A model generated the notes under the pieces. It made no database searches and was not told where the DNA came from. It saw nothing but the letters and a program-made list of their open reading frames with translations. Made by a program: the position numbers and the translations under genes. 64,000 nt of DNA from a virus, in the IMG/VR virus record IMGVR_UViG_3300027754_005796, positions 108,834 through 172,833 of that record. One strand, 5' to 3'. This document shows, in pieces, positions 9,312 through 17,854 of this stretch; within the stretch, counting starts at the first letter, position 1; each line of letters begins with the position of its first letter.

Positions 9312-10079
9312 ATGGAAGACAAAATATTTGTTAAACGCAGCGTAACGGATCAGCCTTTTTACATGATGCCGGTTGAAATAATTATTCCATATCATAATCA
9401 ACTCACCAAAGTTGCTAATCTTTTGAATGATATATTTTCCACAGTCACCACAAATCGATATCTTGTTACTTTAGTTGATGATGGCTCGGACAACAACACT
9501 TTACCCGATCAGATTAAAGACCGAAAATTAGATGGAATACGCATCTTGTCACATGCTAAATGCCAAGGATTTGGAGCAGCAGTCAATACTGCGCTTAAAA
9601 ATCCATTTTCAGATAAAATTCCATATGTCCTGATTTTGCACTCCGATGTCGGACTCAGAGATTTGAGTTGGTTGCAAAATTTGGGGACATCTTTGATAAA
9701 AATGAAATCAGATGGAGTTAAGATGATATCTCCAACCACCAATAATCCTGTGGCAAGCTATGATTGTATGAAAGCCACAAATTCTTTGGAAAAGCCTGAT
9801 TTTATTTTAAATAATGAATATTTGCCAATGTACGCAGCACTTTGCCACCGTGAACTTTTTTCGAGAGTTGGGCTGATGACAGAGTGTCCTTATGCTGGCA
9901 CGGAGGTAGAGGAGTTTGCAGATCGTATGCGGAAAAATAATTTCCGACAGGCGATTTGTGGTTCAAGTTGGGTTTACCATGAAGGAAATGCAAGTTTGTC
10001 GCATTTTTCCAAAAATAAAAAAATTCAGGAAATTATAAGCAAAACCAGACAGGAGTATTTGTCTAAAAAATTGGTTTGA
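9312..10079 (+). CDS. Family 2 glycosyltransferase
   Basis: 255 residues; GGAG lies 6-7 nt before the ATG. The start of the GT-A fold is clear: VEIIIPYHNQ, then VTLVDDGSDN (nucleotide-binding Asp). The DxD-type motif is present as LHSDVGL in YVLILHSDVG. An ETEVEEF-like acceptor motif appears as GTEVEEFADRM near residue 200. Soluble, no membrane segment. It is divergent from the minus-strand fusion gene and belongs to the same glycan-modification group. Confidence 0.85.
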   Translation: MEDKIFVKRSVTDQPFYMMPVEIIIPYHNQLTKVANLLNDIFSTVTTNRYLVTLVDDGSDNNTLPDQIKDRKLDGIRILSHAKCQGFGAAVNTALKNPFSDKIPYVLILHSDVGLRDLSWLQNLGTSLIKMKSDGVKMISPTTNNPVASYDCMKATNSLEKPDFILNNEYLPMYAALCHRELFSRVGLMTECPYAGTEVEEFADRMRKNNFRQAICGSSWVYHEGNASLSHFSKNKKIQEIISKTRQEYLSKKLV

Positions 10080-10145
10080 CATAGTAAGTGTGAAAGGTTA
10101 GAGTCTTGGACTCTTGGCCAATCACTTCGAGTATGGAGGTAAGTC

Positions 10146-10607
10146 ATGGGTAAGATAGTGAGCGTTATTTTTGGTTTTTTTGGGTTTTTTGCGACTTTGG
10201 TCAGTTTGTATTTTGTCTACGATGCCTGCAATGTGCATCAACGATTTGAAATGAAAGAGATTGCGCTGCAAACGGAACGATTTAGAGCAGAAAATCTATA
10301 TGATGAAGTTTCTGCTCTAAGGTATAAGTTATCAGACAGACCAACATATCTGGATGGTTATCGAGACGCTGTTTTGCGTGCTGGAGTCCCCAACAATTCC
10401 GGTTCGTACAAGGATGGATTTTACGCAGCGTTTACCATGATGGGCGAAGGATCGTTTTTGGATGGCATGAATGTCGCAAGAGCGCAATTTGGCCTGTCTC
10501 AAATCGTTTTGCCAACCAAAGAAACCGTAGGTCCACCCACCATGATGGATAGGGTAAAGCTTTTGGAGGAATTTGAAAAAACTTCACCACTCAAAACAAA
10601 CAAGTAA
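10146..10607 (+). CDS. Single-pass membrane protein, unknown
   Basis: 153 residues, GGAGGT 6-7 nt before the ATG. An N-terminal membrane helix (IVSVIFGFFGFFATLVSLYFV) is followed by a coiled-coil-like segment and then a soluble part with YLDGYRDAVLRAG and YKDGFYAAF. The repeated Y-x-G-Y/F-x-A pattern recurs in the minus-strand membrane protein at 42687-43271 (YVKGYHQAAED), which suggests a shared small repeat. No function assigned. Confidence 0.7.
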   Translation: MGKIVSVIFGFFGFFATLVSLYFVYDACNVHQRFEMKEIALQTERFRAENLYDEVSALRYKLSDRPTYLDGYRDAVLRAGVPNNSGSYKDGFYAAFTMMGEGSFLDGMNVARAQFGLSQIVLPTKETVGPPTMMDRVKLLEEFEKTSPLKTNK

Positions 10608-10660
10608 TTTTCGTGTTATATTGGTTCTAGAGGATGAGCAAACTACGCAGGAGGTGACGG

Positions 10661-10837
10661 ATGTTGGTACTGAGTCGTAAATTGAACGAAGCTATTATGA
10701 TTGGAGATAATATCAAAATTACAATTATAGATCTTGATAAAGGTCGTGTTCGGCTTGGCATCGAAGCTGATCGTAATATCCCTGTTCATCGTATTGAGGT
10801 ATACAAGTCAATACAGGTAAAAAATGAGCAATCCTAG
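10661..10837 (+). CDS. csrA: CsrA/RsmA-type carbon storage regulator
   Basis: 58 residues, near the normal CsrA length of 60. It starts MLVLSRKLNEAIMIGDNIKI and contains GRVRLGIEADRNIPVHRIEV, matching the five-strand CsrA dimer, including R6 and the conserved VHR region that binds GGA loops in mRNA. CsrA blocks or stabilises target messages. AGGAGGTGACGG precedes the ATG, and its GGA could itself be a CsrA target (inference). The last 14 bases overlap the next gene. This is one of two CsrA genes in the window. Confidence 0.93.
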   Translation: MLVLSRKLNEAIMIGDNIKITIIDLDKGRVRLGIEADRNIPVHRIEVYKSIQVKNEQS

Positions 10838-11018
10838 ACTTTGTCCGCAATGTAGGCAAATCATCCCTACAGACTGTGGTTATCAATTTGATAGCAGTTT
10901 GAATATGATTTGTCTGCAATGTGGATCTTATGTTTTGATATCTGGACTAAACACAGAGCATTCTTATGCAGAAAATAATCAGCAGTCTGTTTCAGCATCA
11001 CAACAAGAATCTATTTAA
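10824..11018 (+). CDS. Small zinc-ribbon protein
   Basis: 64 residues. Two CxxC pairs (CPQC near residue 8 and CLQC near 31) form a likely zinc ribbon, followed by a polar Gln/Ser-rich tail. It overlaps the end of csrA and the start of the SprT-like gene, so three genes appear translationally coupled. Function unknown. Confidence 0.7.
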   Translation: MSNPRLCPQCRQIIPTDCGYQFDSSLNMICLQCGSYVLISGLNTEHSYAENNQQSVSASQQESI

Positions 11019-11610
11019 CAATTCACTTCAAATTCCACGAATTGAAATTGATTTTGACCGCAAATTCATTATGCGGTGGATTGAAGATGCCATTTATATT
11101 GGTGTCGAAATTGCAACTATATCTTTGCCCGAACTGCATTGTCATGTCATTCACGAAATGGTACATATCAGCAATGCCGAGCAAGACATAGAAGATGTCG
11201 GCGTAAATCAATATCACAACAAATTGTTTTGCAACAAATGCCTTAATTTAGGCTTTTTTGTTGTCAGACATTGGACGCAGGGTTGGAGTTTGAACACAAC
11301 TTTGCCGTTGAGAAATGTTCGTGACAAGAATATGTTTAAATCCCCCACGCAGCATGATCGTGAAAACCTGCTCAAGGCTATCAAAGAGTTCAAAATGCAT
11401 CGTGGTGAGTTCAGCAACAACATCGCCTGTGTGCGTTCGCAAATTTCTGCAAAAATTCCTAGTAAAACCTTTTTTTTGAAGTATGTATGTCAATGCCCCT
11501 CTCCGCACAATAGCATTAGATCGGGACGCAGGCCAGACGGCAGAAACTCTCTCGATATCAAATGCAAGCGTTGCAATTGCGACTTTAGTTGTGTTTCTCC
11601 CCTAGTTTAA
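10966..11610 (+). CDS. SprT-like zinc metalloprotease with C-terminal zinc ribbon
   Basis: 214 residues. HEMVH at 63-67 is the HExxH metalloprotease motif, and QYHNKLFCNKCLNLGF downstream supplies the third-ligand region typical of SprT/Spartan proteins. A Cys-rich C-terminal segment (VCQC ... CKRCNCDF) resembles the SprT zinc ribbon. Spartan-type enzymes remove proteins cross-linked to DNA, which would fit the other repair genes here; in phages the role is unproven. It overlaps the small zinc-ribbon gene by 53 bases. A terminator-like hairpin overlaps its stop. Confidence 0.75.
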   Translation: MQKIISSLFQHHNKNLFNNSLQIPRIEIDFDRKFIMRWIEDAIYIGVEIATISLPELHCHVIHEMVHISNAEQDIEDVGVNQYHNKLFCNKCLNLGFFVVRHWTQGWSLNTTLPLRNVRDKNMFKSPTQHDRENLLKAIKEFKMHRGEFSNNIACVRSQISAKIPSKTFFLKYVCQCPSPHNSIRSGRRPDGRNSLDIKCKRCNCDFSCVSPLV

Positions 11611-11629
11611 AATCTGGGGATATTTTTTT
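11598..11629 (+). terminator. Intrinsic terminator overlapping the SprT-like stop codon
   Basis: TCCCC(T)AG pairs with CTGGGGA (one bulged T) and is followed by ATTTTTTT. The hairpin begins inside the last codons of the metalloprotease gene. Confidence 0.6.
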
Positions 11630-11896
11630 AATTACTTTGATATAAAAAAAATATAGCAAAGCTGTAGTAATTGAAAATTCTAAAAAACCGGATGTTATTT
11701 TTCCAATTTCAAAGTCCATGTCTGTGACGGGCGTAAACACTATAGTGTGGTCTATCCTCCAGACCATGATACAAAGCACACAAGATAAAAAGCATCAGCG
11801 ACGATGAAAGAACATTGATGTTTCATATTCCAGAACTGATGGACTATAGTAAGACAGTTGTGGAATTTAAAGAAAATTCAAGACTGGAGAAACAAA

Positions 11897-12547
11897 ATGA
11901 ATCCCCTTCCTCCTGAAGATTTATTGCCGCCTCAATACGAAGGTTGGAATTATGAAAATCAAATATTTGAAAATCTGGTAAAAGAAATCAATCCAAGAGT
12001 TATAATCGAAGTTGGTTCTTGGAAGGGCATGTCTGCAATAAAACTTTATAAGGCTGCTGAAAACATAAGTAAAGATTTTAATTTGTATTGTGTCGATACA
12101 TGGTTGGGAGCATCTGAGCACATGGACGATATGTCTCATGGTGGTCTTTTTGAAAAGCGGCATGGATATCCGATGCTTTATTTTCAATTTTTATCCAACA
12201 TGCAGCATCAGAACTGCTTGGAAAATCTTCACCCTATGCCAAATACCTCTGCCAATTGTGCCAGATGGTTCGGTAAGAAAAAAATCAAAGCGGATTTGAT
12301 TTATGTTGATGGAAGCCATGAAATTCCAGATGTGTATTATGATTGCTGCAATTATTGGGAGCTATTGAGTCCCGGCGGCATTATGTTTGGTGATGACATT
12401 CGTTACGGACCAGTTGAAGCCTGTGTCAATAATTTTTGTGAACTTGTGAAAATCAATAAAACAGAGATTGACAACAATTATTGGCTTGTGAGAAAACCAG
12501 CCCCGCTTTCTGCATGTAGCATTTTATCGTACTGTCCGGTTTGGTGA
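11897..12547 (+). CDS. Class I methyltransferase (Methyltransf_24-like)
   Basis: 216 residues from ATG 11897, which has GGAG 7 nt upstream; an in-frame TTG at 11858 lacks such a site. Motif I is RVIIEVGSWKGMSAIKL, motif II NLYCVDTWLG, and motif IV ADLIYVDGSHEIPDVYYD. LSPGGIMFGDD follows as the post-motif IV strand. This pattern is typical of methyltransferases found beside glycosyltransferases in capsule and phage glycan clusters. Its 3' end overlaps the small minus-strand ORF at 12478-12663. Confidence 0.8.
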   Translation: MNPLPPEDLLPPQYEGWNYENQIFENLVKEINPRVIIEVGSWKGMSAIKLYKAAENISKDFNLYCVDTWLGASEHMDDMSHGGLFEKRHGYPMLYFQFLSNMQHQNCLENLHPMPNTSANCARWFGKKKIKADLIYVDGSHEIPDVYYDCCNYWELLSPGGIMFGDDIRYGPVEACVNNFCELVKINKTEIDNNYWLVRKPAPLSACSILSYCPVW

Positions 12548-12663
12548 TAAAGACCAGCCAATCGAGCAAGTTCACGATTGTGGTCATTGCCAAATAGAAG
12601 TTTATTGCTTGTTATATTATAGTGATAGCTTTTACCAATATAATAAATGTGATCAGTCTGCAT
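12478..12663 (-). CDS. Short ORF resembling a glycosyltransferase C-terminal helix-turn repeat
   Basis: 61 residues, starting 2 nt after the stop of the glycosyltransferase upstream on the same strand. It contains NRELARLAGLYHQTGQYDKML, which resembles NEHLARLAELHQAKGR near the C-terminus of the glycosyltransferase at 21537-22676 and has TPR-like character. It may be a real small gene or the detached tail of a once longer glycosyltransferase. The overlap with the opposite methyltransferase gene lowers confidence. Confidence 0.35.
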   Translation of the reverse strand: MQTDHIYYIGKSYHYNITSNKLLFGNDHNRELARLAGLYHQTGQYDKMLHAESGAGFLTSQ

Positions 12664-12664
12664 C

Positions 12665-14167
12665 TTAAAGGTGTGCTTGCCACTTGTTTATAAATTTTGT
12701 TTTTAATTCTGCGCTGAGTTCTTGGATGTCTCTATCGATAAGTTCCAAAGACGCATAACATTCGTGTCTTACTTTTGAAGAATTTACAAGATGATGTTCG
12801 ATGTTGTTTGTTTTTAAAAACATAGCATAGTCATCATCTTGATAATAAAGATCGAATTGTTCATCAAATTGACCCATTTTTTCAATCACTTCTCGGGTTG
12901 TGCAAATGCACCATCCCGCTATTTCATGCATGGTGCGGTATCCCAAAATAGATTCATTTGCCAACTGTTCTGGGGTGAAAAATTTTGAATGCCAATTTGG
13001 TTCTTGTGGACAGGCGGACAAAATTTTATTTTTTTCCATATAATCAACAAGATTAACAATTGAATCTTCTAGGAAAAAAAGATCATTGTTGCAAATTAAA
13101 ATATATTTGTTTTTGCAGTATTGCAATCCAATATTTAAAAATTTGTTGTAATTAAATTTTTGATCAATCACAATAGTTGTGGTTTCTGGATATATGTAAC
13201 TTTTTTCAGCAGCATTTACATTTCCTTCAATCACAGTAATGTTGAAGTTTAATGATTTGTTTCTATTTTTCATTGTCTGAATGGTGCGTTGTGTAAGTCC
13301 GTAAAAGTTTAGGTCTTTTGTATAAGTCAAAATGACTGCATCAATTATTGTGTTTTCTTTTTTTCCCCACTCATATTCTTTCGTGCCATTGAAGCTGTTT
13401 TTGTCAATTTCATTTTGACATGTTATCATTTTATATTTTTTGGGCAAATATGGATTTTCACTTGGACTTATGAATGAAAATGAATTATCACTAAAAAATG
13501 GATCTTTGAAATTTTTGATAGAATCTAATATATTTTGTTCATTGCAGATTTTTTCGTTGTTGAATTCTTGGTGGGAGAAGTTTTGAATTTTGTTCAATAT
13601 AAATTCAACGCCACCAAAGTATGAGAAATGCCACCCGCCTTTTGGCAAAGTTTTATTGCTGTGAAATCGAGCTTGTTCAGCACATCCTATTTCTTCAAAT
13701 GTTTGCAGGTCCATAATTTTGGAATGATACCATTTTTCAGAATTTTTGCAGCTTATGTTGTAATAATAAAAATCTTGTTCTAAAGCACATGGGCCTTTTA
13801 TTGGATTTTTTTTCATTTGTTTTAAGAGATCGGCATCTGGAATTTCGTCAATATCTGCAATTATGACAAGATCATCTCTTGTCATATCACACATTTTCAA
13901 ACCTTTTCCGATACCGTTTCTTTGATGTGCCTCTCTAATCCACGGATTGTCTCCATCAGGCATATCATTTACAACAACATGAATCAGTTTTTCGCAGTTA
14001 AAAAGGTGTTTGTTTTCTTGGAAAAATAAAGGCTTTGGTTTATTATTGAAGGTTTTGTTTGCTTCCACCAACACAAAATAATCAACAACATCGCTTAATT
14101 CTGCGATTCTAAATTTGAGCATTTTAAGCTCGTTGTAAAATGTAAAGCAATCGGCTATTTTAATCAT
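12665..14167 (-). CDS. Two-domain glycosyltransferase (GT17-like plus GT2-like)
   Basis: 500 residues. The N-terminal domain (about 1-250) opens with KIADCFTFYNELKMLKFRI and has VVDYFVLVEANKTFNNKPKP and LVIIADIDEIPD; these are hallmarks of family GT17, beta-1,4-N-acetylglucosaminyltransferase-like enzymes. The C-terminal domain (about 280-500) is a GT2-type fold with DAVILTYTKD, YILICNNDLFFLEDSI (DxD region) and FDEQFDLYYQDDDYAMFLK. Two catalytic domains in one chain suggest successive sugar additions. Single gene on the minus strand between plus-strand genes. Confidence 0.8.
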   Translation of the reverse strand: MIKIADCFTFYNELKMLKFRIAELSDVVDYFVLVEANKTFNNKPKPLFFQENKHLFNCEKLIHVVVNDMPDGDNPWIREAHQRNGIGKGLKMCDMTRDDLVIIADIDEIPDADLLKQMKKNPIKGPCALEQDFYYYNISCKNSEKWYHSKIMDLQTFEEIGCAEQARFHSNKTLPKGGWHFSYFGGVEFILNKIQNFSHQEFNNEKICNEQNILDSIKNFKDPFFSDNSFSFISPSENPYLPKKYKMITCQNEIDKNSFNGTKEYEWGKKENTIIDAVILTYTKDLNFYGLTQRTIQTMKNRNKSLNFNITVIEGNVNAAEKSYIYPETTTIVIDQKFNYNKFLNIGLQYCKNKYILICNNDLFFLEDSIVNLVDYMEKNKILSACPQEPNWHSKFFTPEQLANESILGYRTMHEIAGWCICTTREVIEKMGQFDEQFDLYYQDDDYAMFLKTNNIEHHLVNSSKVRHECYASLELIDRDIQELSAELKTKFINKWQAHL

Positions 14168-14482
14168 GGGTCACCATTTTAATTTTATGTCAAATAATTG
14201 GTTTTTTCAAATTTAGTGCTAAATAATTTTAAAGTTGGAGGATATGTGCGCCGTTCAATAAACATTCGGCGACTTGATTCTGTTTTGGTACAACATAGCC
14301 ATTAAATTTTTGCTATAGGCAAAATCGGCATATTGTTTGAATTCTTGTTGAATTTTGTCTTTAGATATAAAACTTTTTTATTCCATGATATAAAGATAGC
14401 AAGTTTAAATTAGAACTCCTTGATGCAACTCTTGTTAAAAATCGTGTTAAGTTGTTTGACTGGACGCAAGGAGGTGTATTCA
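14168..14482 (+). other. AT-rich gap with an orphan promoter/RBS and a decayed reading frame
   Basis: No intact gene. CTAAATAAT (14219-14227) followed by GGAGGAT and an ATG at 14244 has the layout of the late-type genes elsewhere in the window, but the ORF stops after five codons. On the minus strand, 14255-14377 is open without a start codon and reads like a protein tail (FKQYADFAYSKNLMAMLYQN). Both look like remnants of lost genes. Confidence 0.45.
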
Positions 14483-15118
14483 ATGCGTATTTTATTTCCA
14501 CCAAGACCCAAAGGAAGAATGCTTCCTACCGATTTACCTCACTATGAGGCATCCGGCAATTGGGTTGCTCAAAGAAAATTTCGTGGCAGTCGTGCTGTTC
14601 TGCACATTTCTACCGACAGGGTTGTTACGCTTGGCAATCGTCATGGTTCTCAATTTGCCAAGTTTGTTTTAGATCAAGGTTTCAAACAGGAAATACTCGA
14701 TGGCTTGGATTTGAAGGACGGGTTGGAATATTGGCTTGATGGTGAATTGATGAACAAGGATATAAATGCGACTAACGAGATTATCTTGTTCGATCTTTTG
14801 CAAGTTGGTAAGTATTTGTTCGGAGGGCCTAGCCAAATTGCCAGACTAAACATGTTGCACCAGATTTGCAGACATCCATCAAAAAATTGTCGTAATGGTC
14901 TTGCGCTGGAGGTGACTCCTCGTTTATGGCTTGCAGAGACATTTGAAAAAGATTTCGTGGTACACTTTGAAGAGGCTCTGTCTACCGAGCAAATCGAGGG
15001 TCTTGTGCTACGAAAAAAATCATCTTGTCTCGACAACTTTGGAGTTTCTGAATATGAGACTTCAAATCTGATTCGCTGTCGCAAGCCGTTTGCGAAAGAC
15101 AAGGGTTACGATTTCTGA
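14483..15118 (+). CDS. DNA/RNA ligase-like covalent nucleotidyltransferase domain protein
   Basis: 211 residues from ATG 14483, with AAGGAGG about 8 nt upstream. It contains the ligase/capping-enzyme motifs in order: motif I RKFRGSR (K32 would take AMP, KxxG), motif III-like YWLDGELM, motif IV IEGLVLRKK, and a motif V region LIRCRKPF. There is no separate OB-fold, so this is a minimal adenylation domain. Nick sealing is the usual role, but short stand-alone versions can act on RNA or as polynucleotide adenylyl-transfer enzymes. Confidence 0.75.
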   Translation: MRILFPPRPKGRMLPTDLPHYEASGNWVAQRKFRGSRAVLHISTDRVVTLGNRHGSQFAKFVLDQGFKQEILDGLDLKDGLEYWLDGELMNKDINATNEIILFDLLQVGKYLFGGPSQIARLNMLHQICRHPSKNCRNGLALEVTPRLWLAETFEKDFVVHFEEALSTEQIEGLVLRKKSSCLDNFGVSEYETSNLIRCRKPFAKDKGYDF

Positions 15119-15194
15119 AAGGGGGAGCGTTTTATAGCTTAATTTTTCATGGTTTCAAGGTGAATTTCAAAATCTCATCAAAGGATGGTGCATT

Positions 15195-16448
15195 ATGTCG
15201 AAGAAGACTGACATGAATTTCCCAATTGAAAAAATGCCAGCAGGCACGAAGCATCTGTTTGGCAACATGTACATGGTGTCATTCAATAGTATAAAAACCC
15301 CTGACCCTGAGGAGGCCAAGGATGGTGAATACCAGTTTCGCAATCCTAGGCTTTTGACAGAGCGAGGGCAGGCCGATCTATTGGACCGCAGGCTCTCCAC
15401 GGAGCTTCGTGAAAGCATCAAGAATCGCACTCTTTTGAACCCTTTGGTCTGTAGGTGGGTTGAGGATGGCGATAACTTCATCCCTATGGTGATCGGTGGT
15501 GATCGCCGGTATCGTGCCCTTGAGTATCTTATCCGTAAAAAGGAAGAGGTTCTCGATCCTCGTGGCGTTAAAGCAAGTGAGGATGGTTGGAAGTACGGCA
15601 AGGTTTCAGCCGATGTTGCCTATGAGTTTGTCCCCTGCCAAATATTTGTTTGCAACAACGATTTGCAAGCTCTTGCTTTGGCTTGGGCTGAAAACAAGAG
15701 TCGCATTAATTTGACGGAGGGGCATGAGATAGCCGAAGTCGTGAAGCTTCGTGCTGCGAATGCAACTGATTCCCAGATTGTTGGAATTCTTCAGCAAGAC
15801 AGCAAGTGGTTGGCCGAGACAGATCGTTTGATCAATAGTCTTGATGCCAATACCTTGTCGGACCTTTTTGAAGGAAGGATTGATCGCCAGAGCGCCATTG
15901 AGCTTGGTGCGATTGATGACGAGGAGATTCGTGAACAGGTTCGCACAGTAGCGAATGACGCTGCTGCGGAAACCTGTCAGAAACGGATTGGTCGTATCCA
16001 ATCGCAGATCGAGAAGGCTTTGGATCGTAAGGAAATCGCAGAGGGCAATTTGGCTGTTGCTGAAACACCAAAGCAGCGAAAAAAGGCGCAGCAAGAAATT
16101 GAGTCTGCGACACAAGAAGTTGCGACTATGGACAATAAGCGGAATGCGATGCAGCCGGTTGTCAATTCTCGTGATGTTCGACAGGCATCGAGGGATATTA
16201 CGGGAGATGTTCCTAAGCCCAAGGGCAAGCGTGGCCCCCAAAGCGGGCCTCGCAAGATGCGTGAGAACAAGATCAAAGAAGGCCGTGAGTATCTCACCGG
16301 CATTTTACGCAACAACGGTCGTTGCCCTGAGGATACCTTCACGGCACAGATCGATTCCATCAAGTTAGTTTTGCGTGTTTTTGAGGAAAACATCATGTCG
16401 GGCAACGATGATTGGGCCGGGACGCTTCGTCGTCATTACGGCGCATAA
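15195..16448 (+). CDS. ParB/Srx-domain protein with HTH
   Basis: 417 residues. The ParB N-terminal nuclease/CTPase-like motif appears as VIGGDRRYRAL (99-109), after LTERGQADLLDRRLSTELRESI. A ParB-like helix-turn-helix region follows (LTEGHEIAEVVKLRAANATDSQIVGIL), then a long charged coiled coil (about 260-320) and a basic Lys/Arg-rich segment. Bases and codons are clearly more GC-rich than in neighbouring genes, which suggests recent acquisition or strong expression. Likely binds DNA for segregation or transcription control. A strong terminator follows. Confidence 0.8.
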   Translation: MSKKTDMNFPIEKMPAGTKHLFGNMYMVSFNSIKTPDPEEAKDGEYQFRNPRLLTERGQADLLDRRLSTELRESIKNRTLLNPLVCRWVEDGDNFIPMVIGGDRRYRALEYLIRKKEEVLDPRGVKASEDGWKYGKVSADVAYEFVPCQIFVCNNDLQALALAWAENKSRINLTEGHEIAEVVKLRAANATDSQIVGILQQDSKWLAETDRLINSLDANTLSDLFEGRIDRQSAIELGAIDDEEIREQVRTVANDAAAETCQKRIGRIQSQIEKALDRKEIAEGNLAVAETPKQRKKAQQEIESATQEVATMDNKRNAMQPVVNSRDVRQASRDITGDVPKPKGKRGPQSGPRKMRENKIKEGREYLTGILRNNGRCPEDTFTAQIDSIKLVLRVFEENIMSGNDDWAGTLRRHYGA

Positions 16449-16474
16449 TCGCTGCTTGCAAATTCAATAAAAAA

Positions 16475-16501
16475 GCCTCACCAATCGGTGAGGTTTTTTT
16501 A
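16475..16501 (+). terminator. Intrinsic terminator after the ParB-like gene
   Basis: CCTCACC pairs with GGTGAGG around an AATC loop and is followed by T7. Confidence 0.9.
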
Positions 16502-16523
16502 TTGATCAAGAATAAATACATCA

Positions 16524-16829
16524 ATGATTCAAGTGTGTCCCTTCTGCGGTCATGAACTAGAAACTGCTTTGACAGACGGGTTGACACATTGTGCTCATTG
16601 TAACCAAAATTTAGATTCCAGCGACCTGAATCAACTTTTAGCTGCTGGATGGCAAATAAGAAAGCATCATTACAGCTTGGAGCAAATCAAGCACATCGCC
16701 AAATTAAACGATGATTTTGCAATTCTGGTTTACACCTTTGTTGGTGAATATGGTTATTCACATGATGAGTTTTTTAAATTGCTTAGAAAGTTAGGCGTTG
16801 CGCATAAATCTTACATAAATTTTCATTAA
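16524..16829 (+). CDS. Zinc-ribbon protein, unknown
   Basis: 101 residues. An N-terminal zinc ribbon is clear: CPFC near residue 5 and CAHC near 23. The remaining 70 residues are helical, with LVYTFVGEYGYSHDEFFKLLRK. Function unknown. It lies between two hairpin terminators, so it is probably a monocistronic unit. Confidence 0.7.
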   Translation: MIQVCPFCGHELETALTDGLTHCAHCNQNLDSSDLNQLLAAGWQIRKHHYSLEQIKHIAKLNDDFAILVYTFVGEYGYSHDEFFKLLRKLGVAHKSYINFH

Positions 16830-16842
16830 ATATGAAATTGTA

Positions 16843-16877
16843 GCCCCACATATTGTGGGGCTTAGATATTTTTTTTG
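16843..16877. terminator. Hairpin terminator between convergent genes
   Basis: GCCCCACA and TGTGGGGC flank a short TAT loop, with a T-rich tail on the plus strand. It separates the zinc-ribbon gene from the convergent csrA. Confidence 0.7.
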
Positions 16878-16897
16878 GAAACAAAAAAACCAGCTTA

Positions 16898-17113
16898 TTA
16901 GGCCGTTTCTGCGGATATTTGTCCGATGGGGAAGAGTGTTTCACCGTTCGTTGTTTCTAGTTCCGAGCGTATCACGGTAACCTTTTTATCTGCTTCAATC
17001 CCTAACCTGACTTTGTTTCTGTTGTCGATCCTAACAACTGTGATTCTGATGTCCTCTTGACCGGGTTGTTTCAGAATGATAACTTCGTCCTTCTTTCGTG
17101 ACAGTACCAGCAT
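16898..17113 (-). CDS. csrA: Second CsrA-family RNA-binding regulator
   Basis: 71 residues: MLVLSRKKDEVIIL, then IRITVVRIDNRNKVRLGIEA and VTVIRSELE. It is longer than the copy at 10661 (58 residues) and has the extended C-terminus seen in host-type CsrA. AAGGAAT precedes the ATG. Two diverged CsrA proteins in one genome suggest either two target sets or one that competes with the host regulator (inference). Confidence 0.93.
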   Translation of the reverse strand: MLVLSRKKDEVIILKQPGQEDIRITVVRIDNRNKVRLGIEADKKVTVIRSELETTNGETLFPIGQISAETA

Positions 17114-17284
17114 TTTTATTCCTTTCGTGCCAAAGTCCTTGTACTATATTAAAGAAGTATGTATCCTTTTTTTTTGATGAGATGATAATATTTTTTTGAT
17201 TTTGACTTTACAATCAAAATACCTCGTACTAATATCAATCTGTCAGGATGGACCAGCCGGTATGAAATCGGCAGGTATAAAGGT

Positions 17285-17313
17285 GTTGTGATAGTCACCT
17301 CAAGTGTCACAAC
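17285..17313. promoter_or_regulatory. Inverted repeat, possible operator
   Basis: GTTGTGA and TCACAAC form a 7-bp inverted repeat separated by 15 nt, about 35 bases before the winged-helix gene. The rest of the gap 17114-17346 is AT-rich with no gene. Confidence 0.4.
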
Positions 17314-17346
17314 TGATTTTATTGAGGCTAGTTTGGGAGTTTTTTC

Positions 17347-17814
17347 ATGAGTAGCCAATGGTATGTCGAACTCACTACGCTTCGTTCTCAGCGTGAGAAG
17401 ATTGATAAGCAAATCGCTTTGCTCGAGGAGTTGGTTGATCTTGAGGCGCAGCATGGCGGTCACCAAGCGAGGCCTGTCGCTGCCCGCAAGCCTGCTGCAC
17501 GCACCGCTTTTGCCGATAAGCCGAAACCCCGCAGGGCTAAGAACACATCTCGTCAGATTGGCGCTGTTGTTTCTTCTGATGGTAAGAATATTCGTCTTCC
17601 TCAATTGCTGGTCAGTATCAGTCAGCAGCAGTCCTCTCCCGTGAAGCTGGAAGAGTTTTGTAAGCTCGTCAAAGAGGCTGGCTATGAAAGCAATGCTAGC
17701 AATTTCAGCAACATGGTTTACCAGTCTTTGCAGAAGCTTATCAAGAAGGGGTTTTTCGCCCGCAACGACGAAACCCGTGAGTATGCTTTCACCGGCAACC
17801 TCCAGACTGCCTGA
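17347..17814 (+). CDS. Coiled-coil, basic-linker, winged-helix DNA-binding protein
   Basis: 155 residues. It begins with a coiled coil (RSQREKIDKQIALLEELVDL, about 13-32). A basic Ala/Lys/Arg-rich linker with KPKPRR follows. The C-terminal winged helix (about 84-150) has LPQLLVSISQQQSSPVKLEE, ASNFSNMVYQSLQKLI and a turn ending FFARND. The same order is common in small planctomycete nucleoid- or regulator-type proteins. GC-rich relative to its surroundings. The long minus-strand ORF on the opposite strand is a shadow. Confidence 0.75.
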   Translation: MSSQWYVELTTLRSQREKIDKQIALLEELVDLEAQHGGHQARPVAARKPAARTAFADKPKPRRAKNTSRQIGAVVSSDGKNIRLPQLLVSISQQQSSPVKLEEFCKLVKEAGYESNASNFSNMVYQSLQKLIKKGFFARNDETREYAFTGNLQTA

Positions 17815-17830
17815 TTGTTTGTCGCTAACC

Positions 17831-17854
17831 ACGCCTCCTCCGGGGCGACTTTTT
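17831..17854 (+). terminator. Weak intrinsic terminator
   Basis: CGCCTC pairs with GGGGCG (one G-T pair) around CTCC and is followed by ACTTTTT. Confidence 0.5.

Noticed and set aside
11585-11779. 64-codon minus-strand ORF with a hydrophobic stretch
   Set aside because: It overlaps the 3' end and terminator of the SprT-like gene, has no well-placed ribosome binding site and no known relatives I can name; left out for lack of support.
15195-16448. ParB-like gene as evidence of a plasmid or chromosome partition locus
   Set aside because: No ParA gene or parS-like palindromes were seen nearby, so a partition role is not supported by context.
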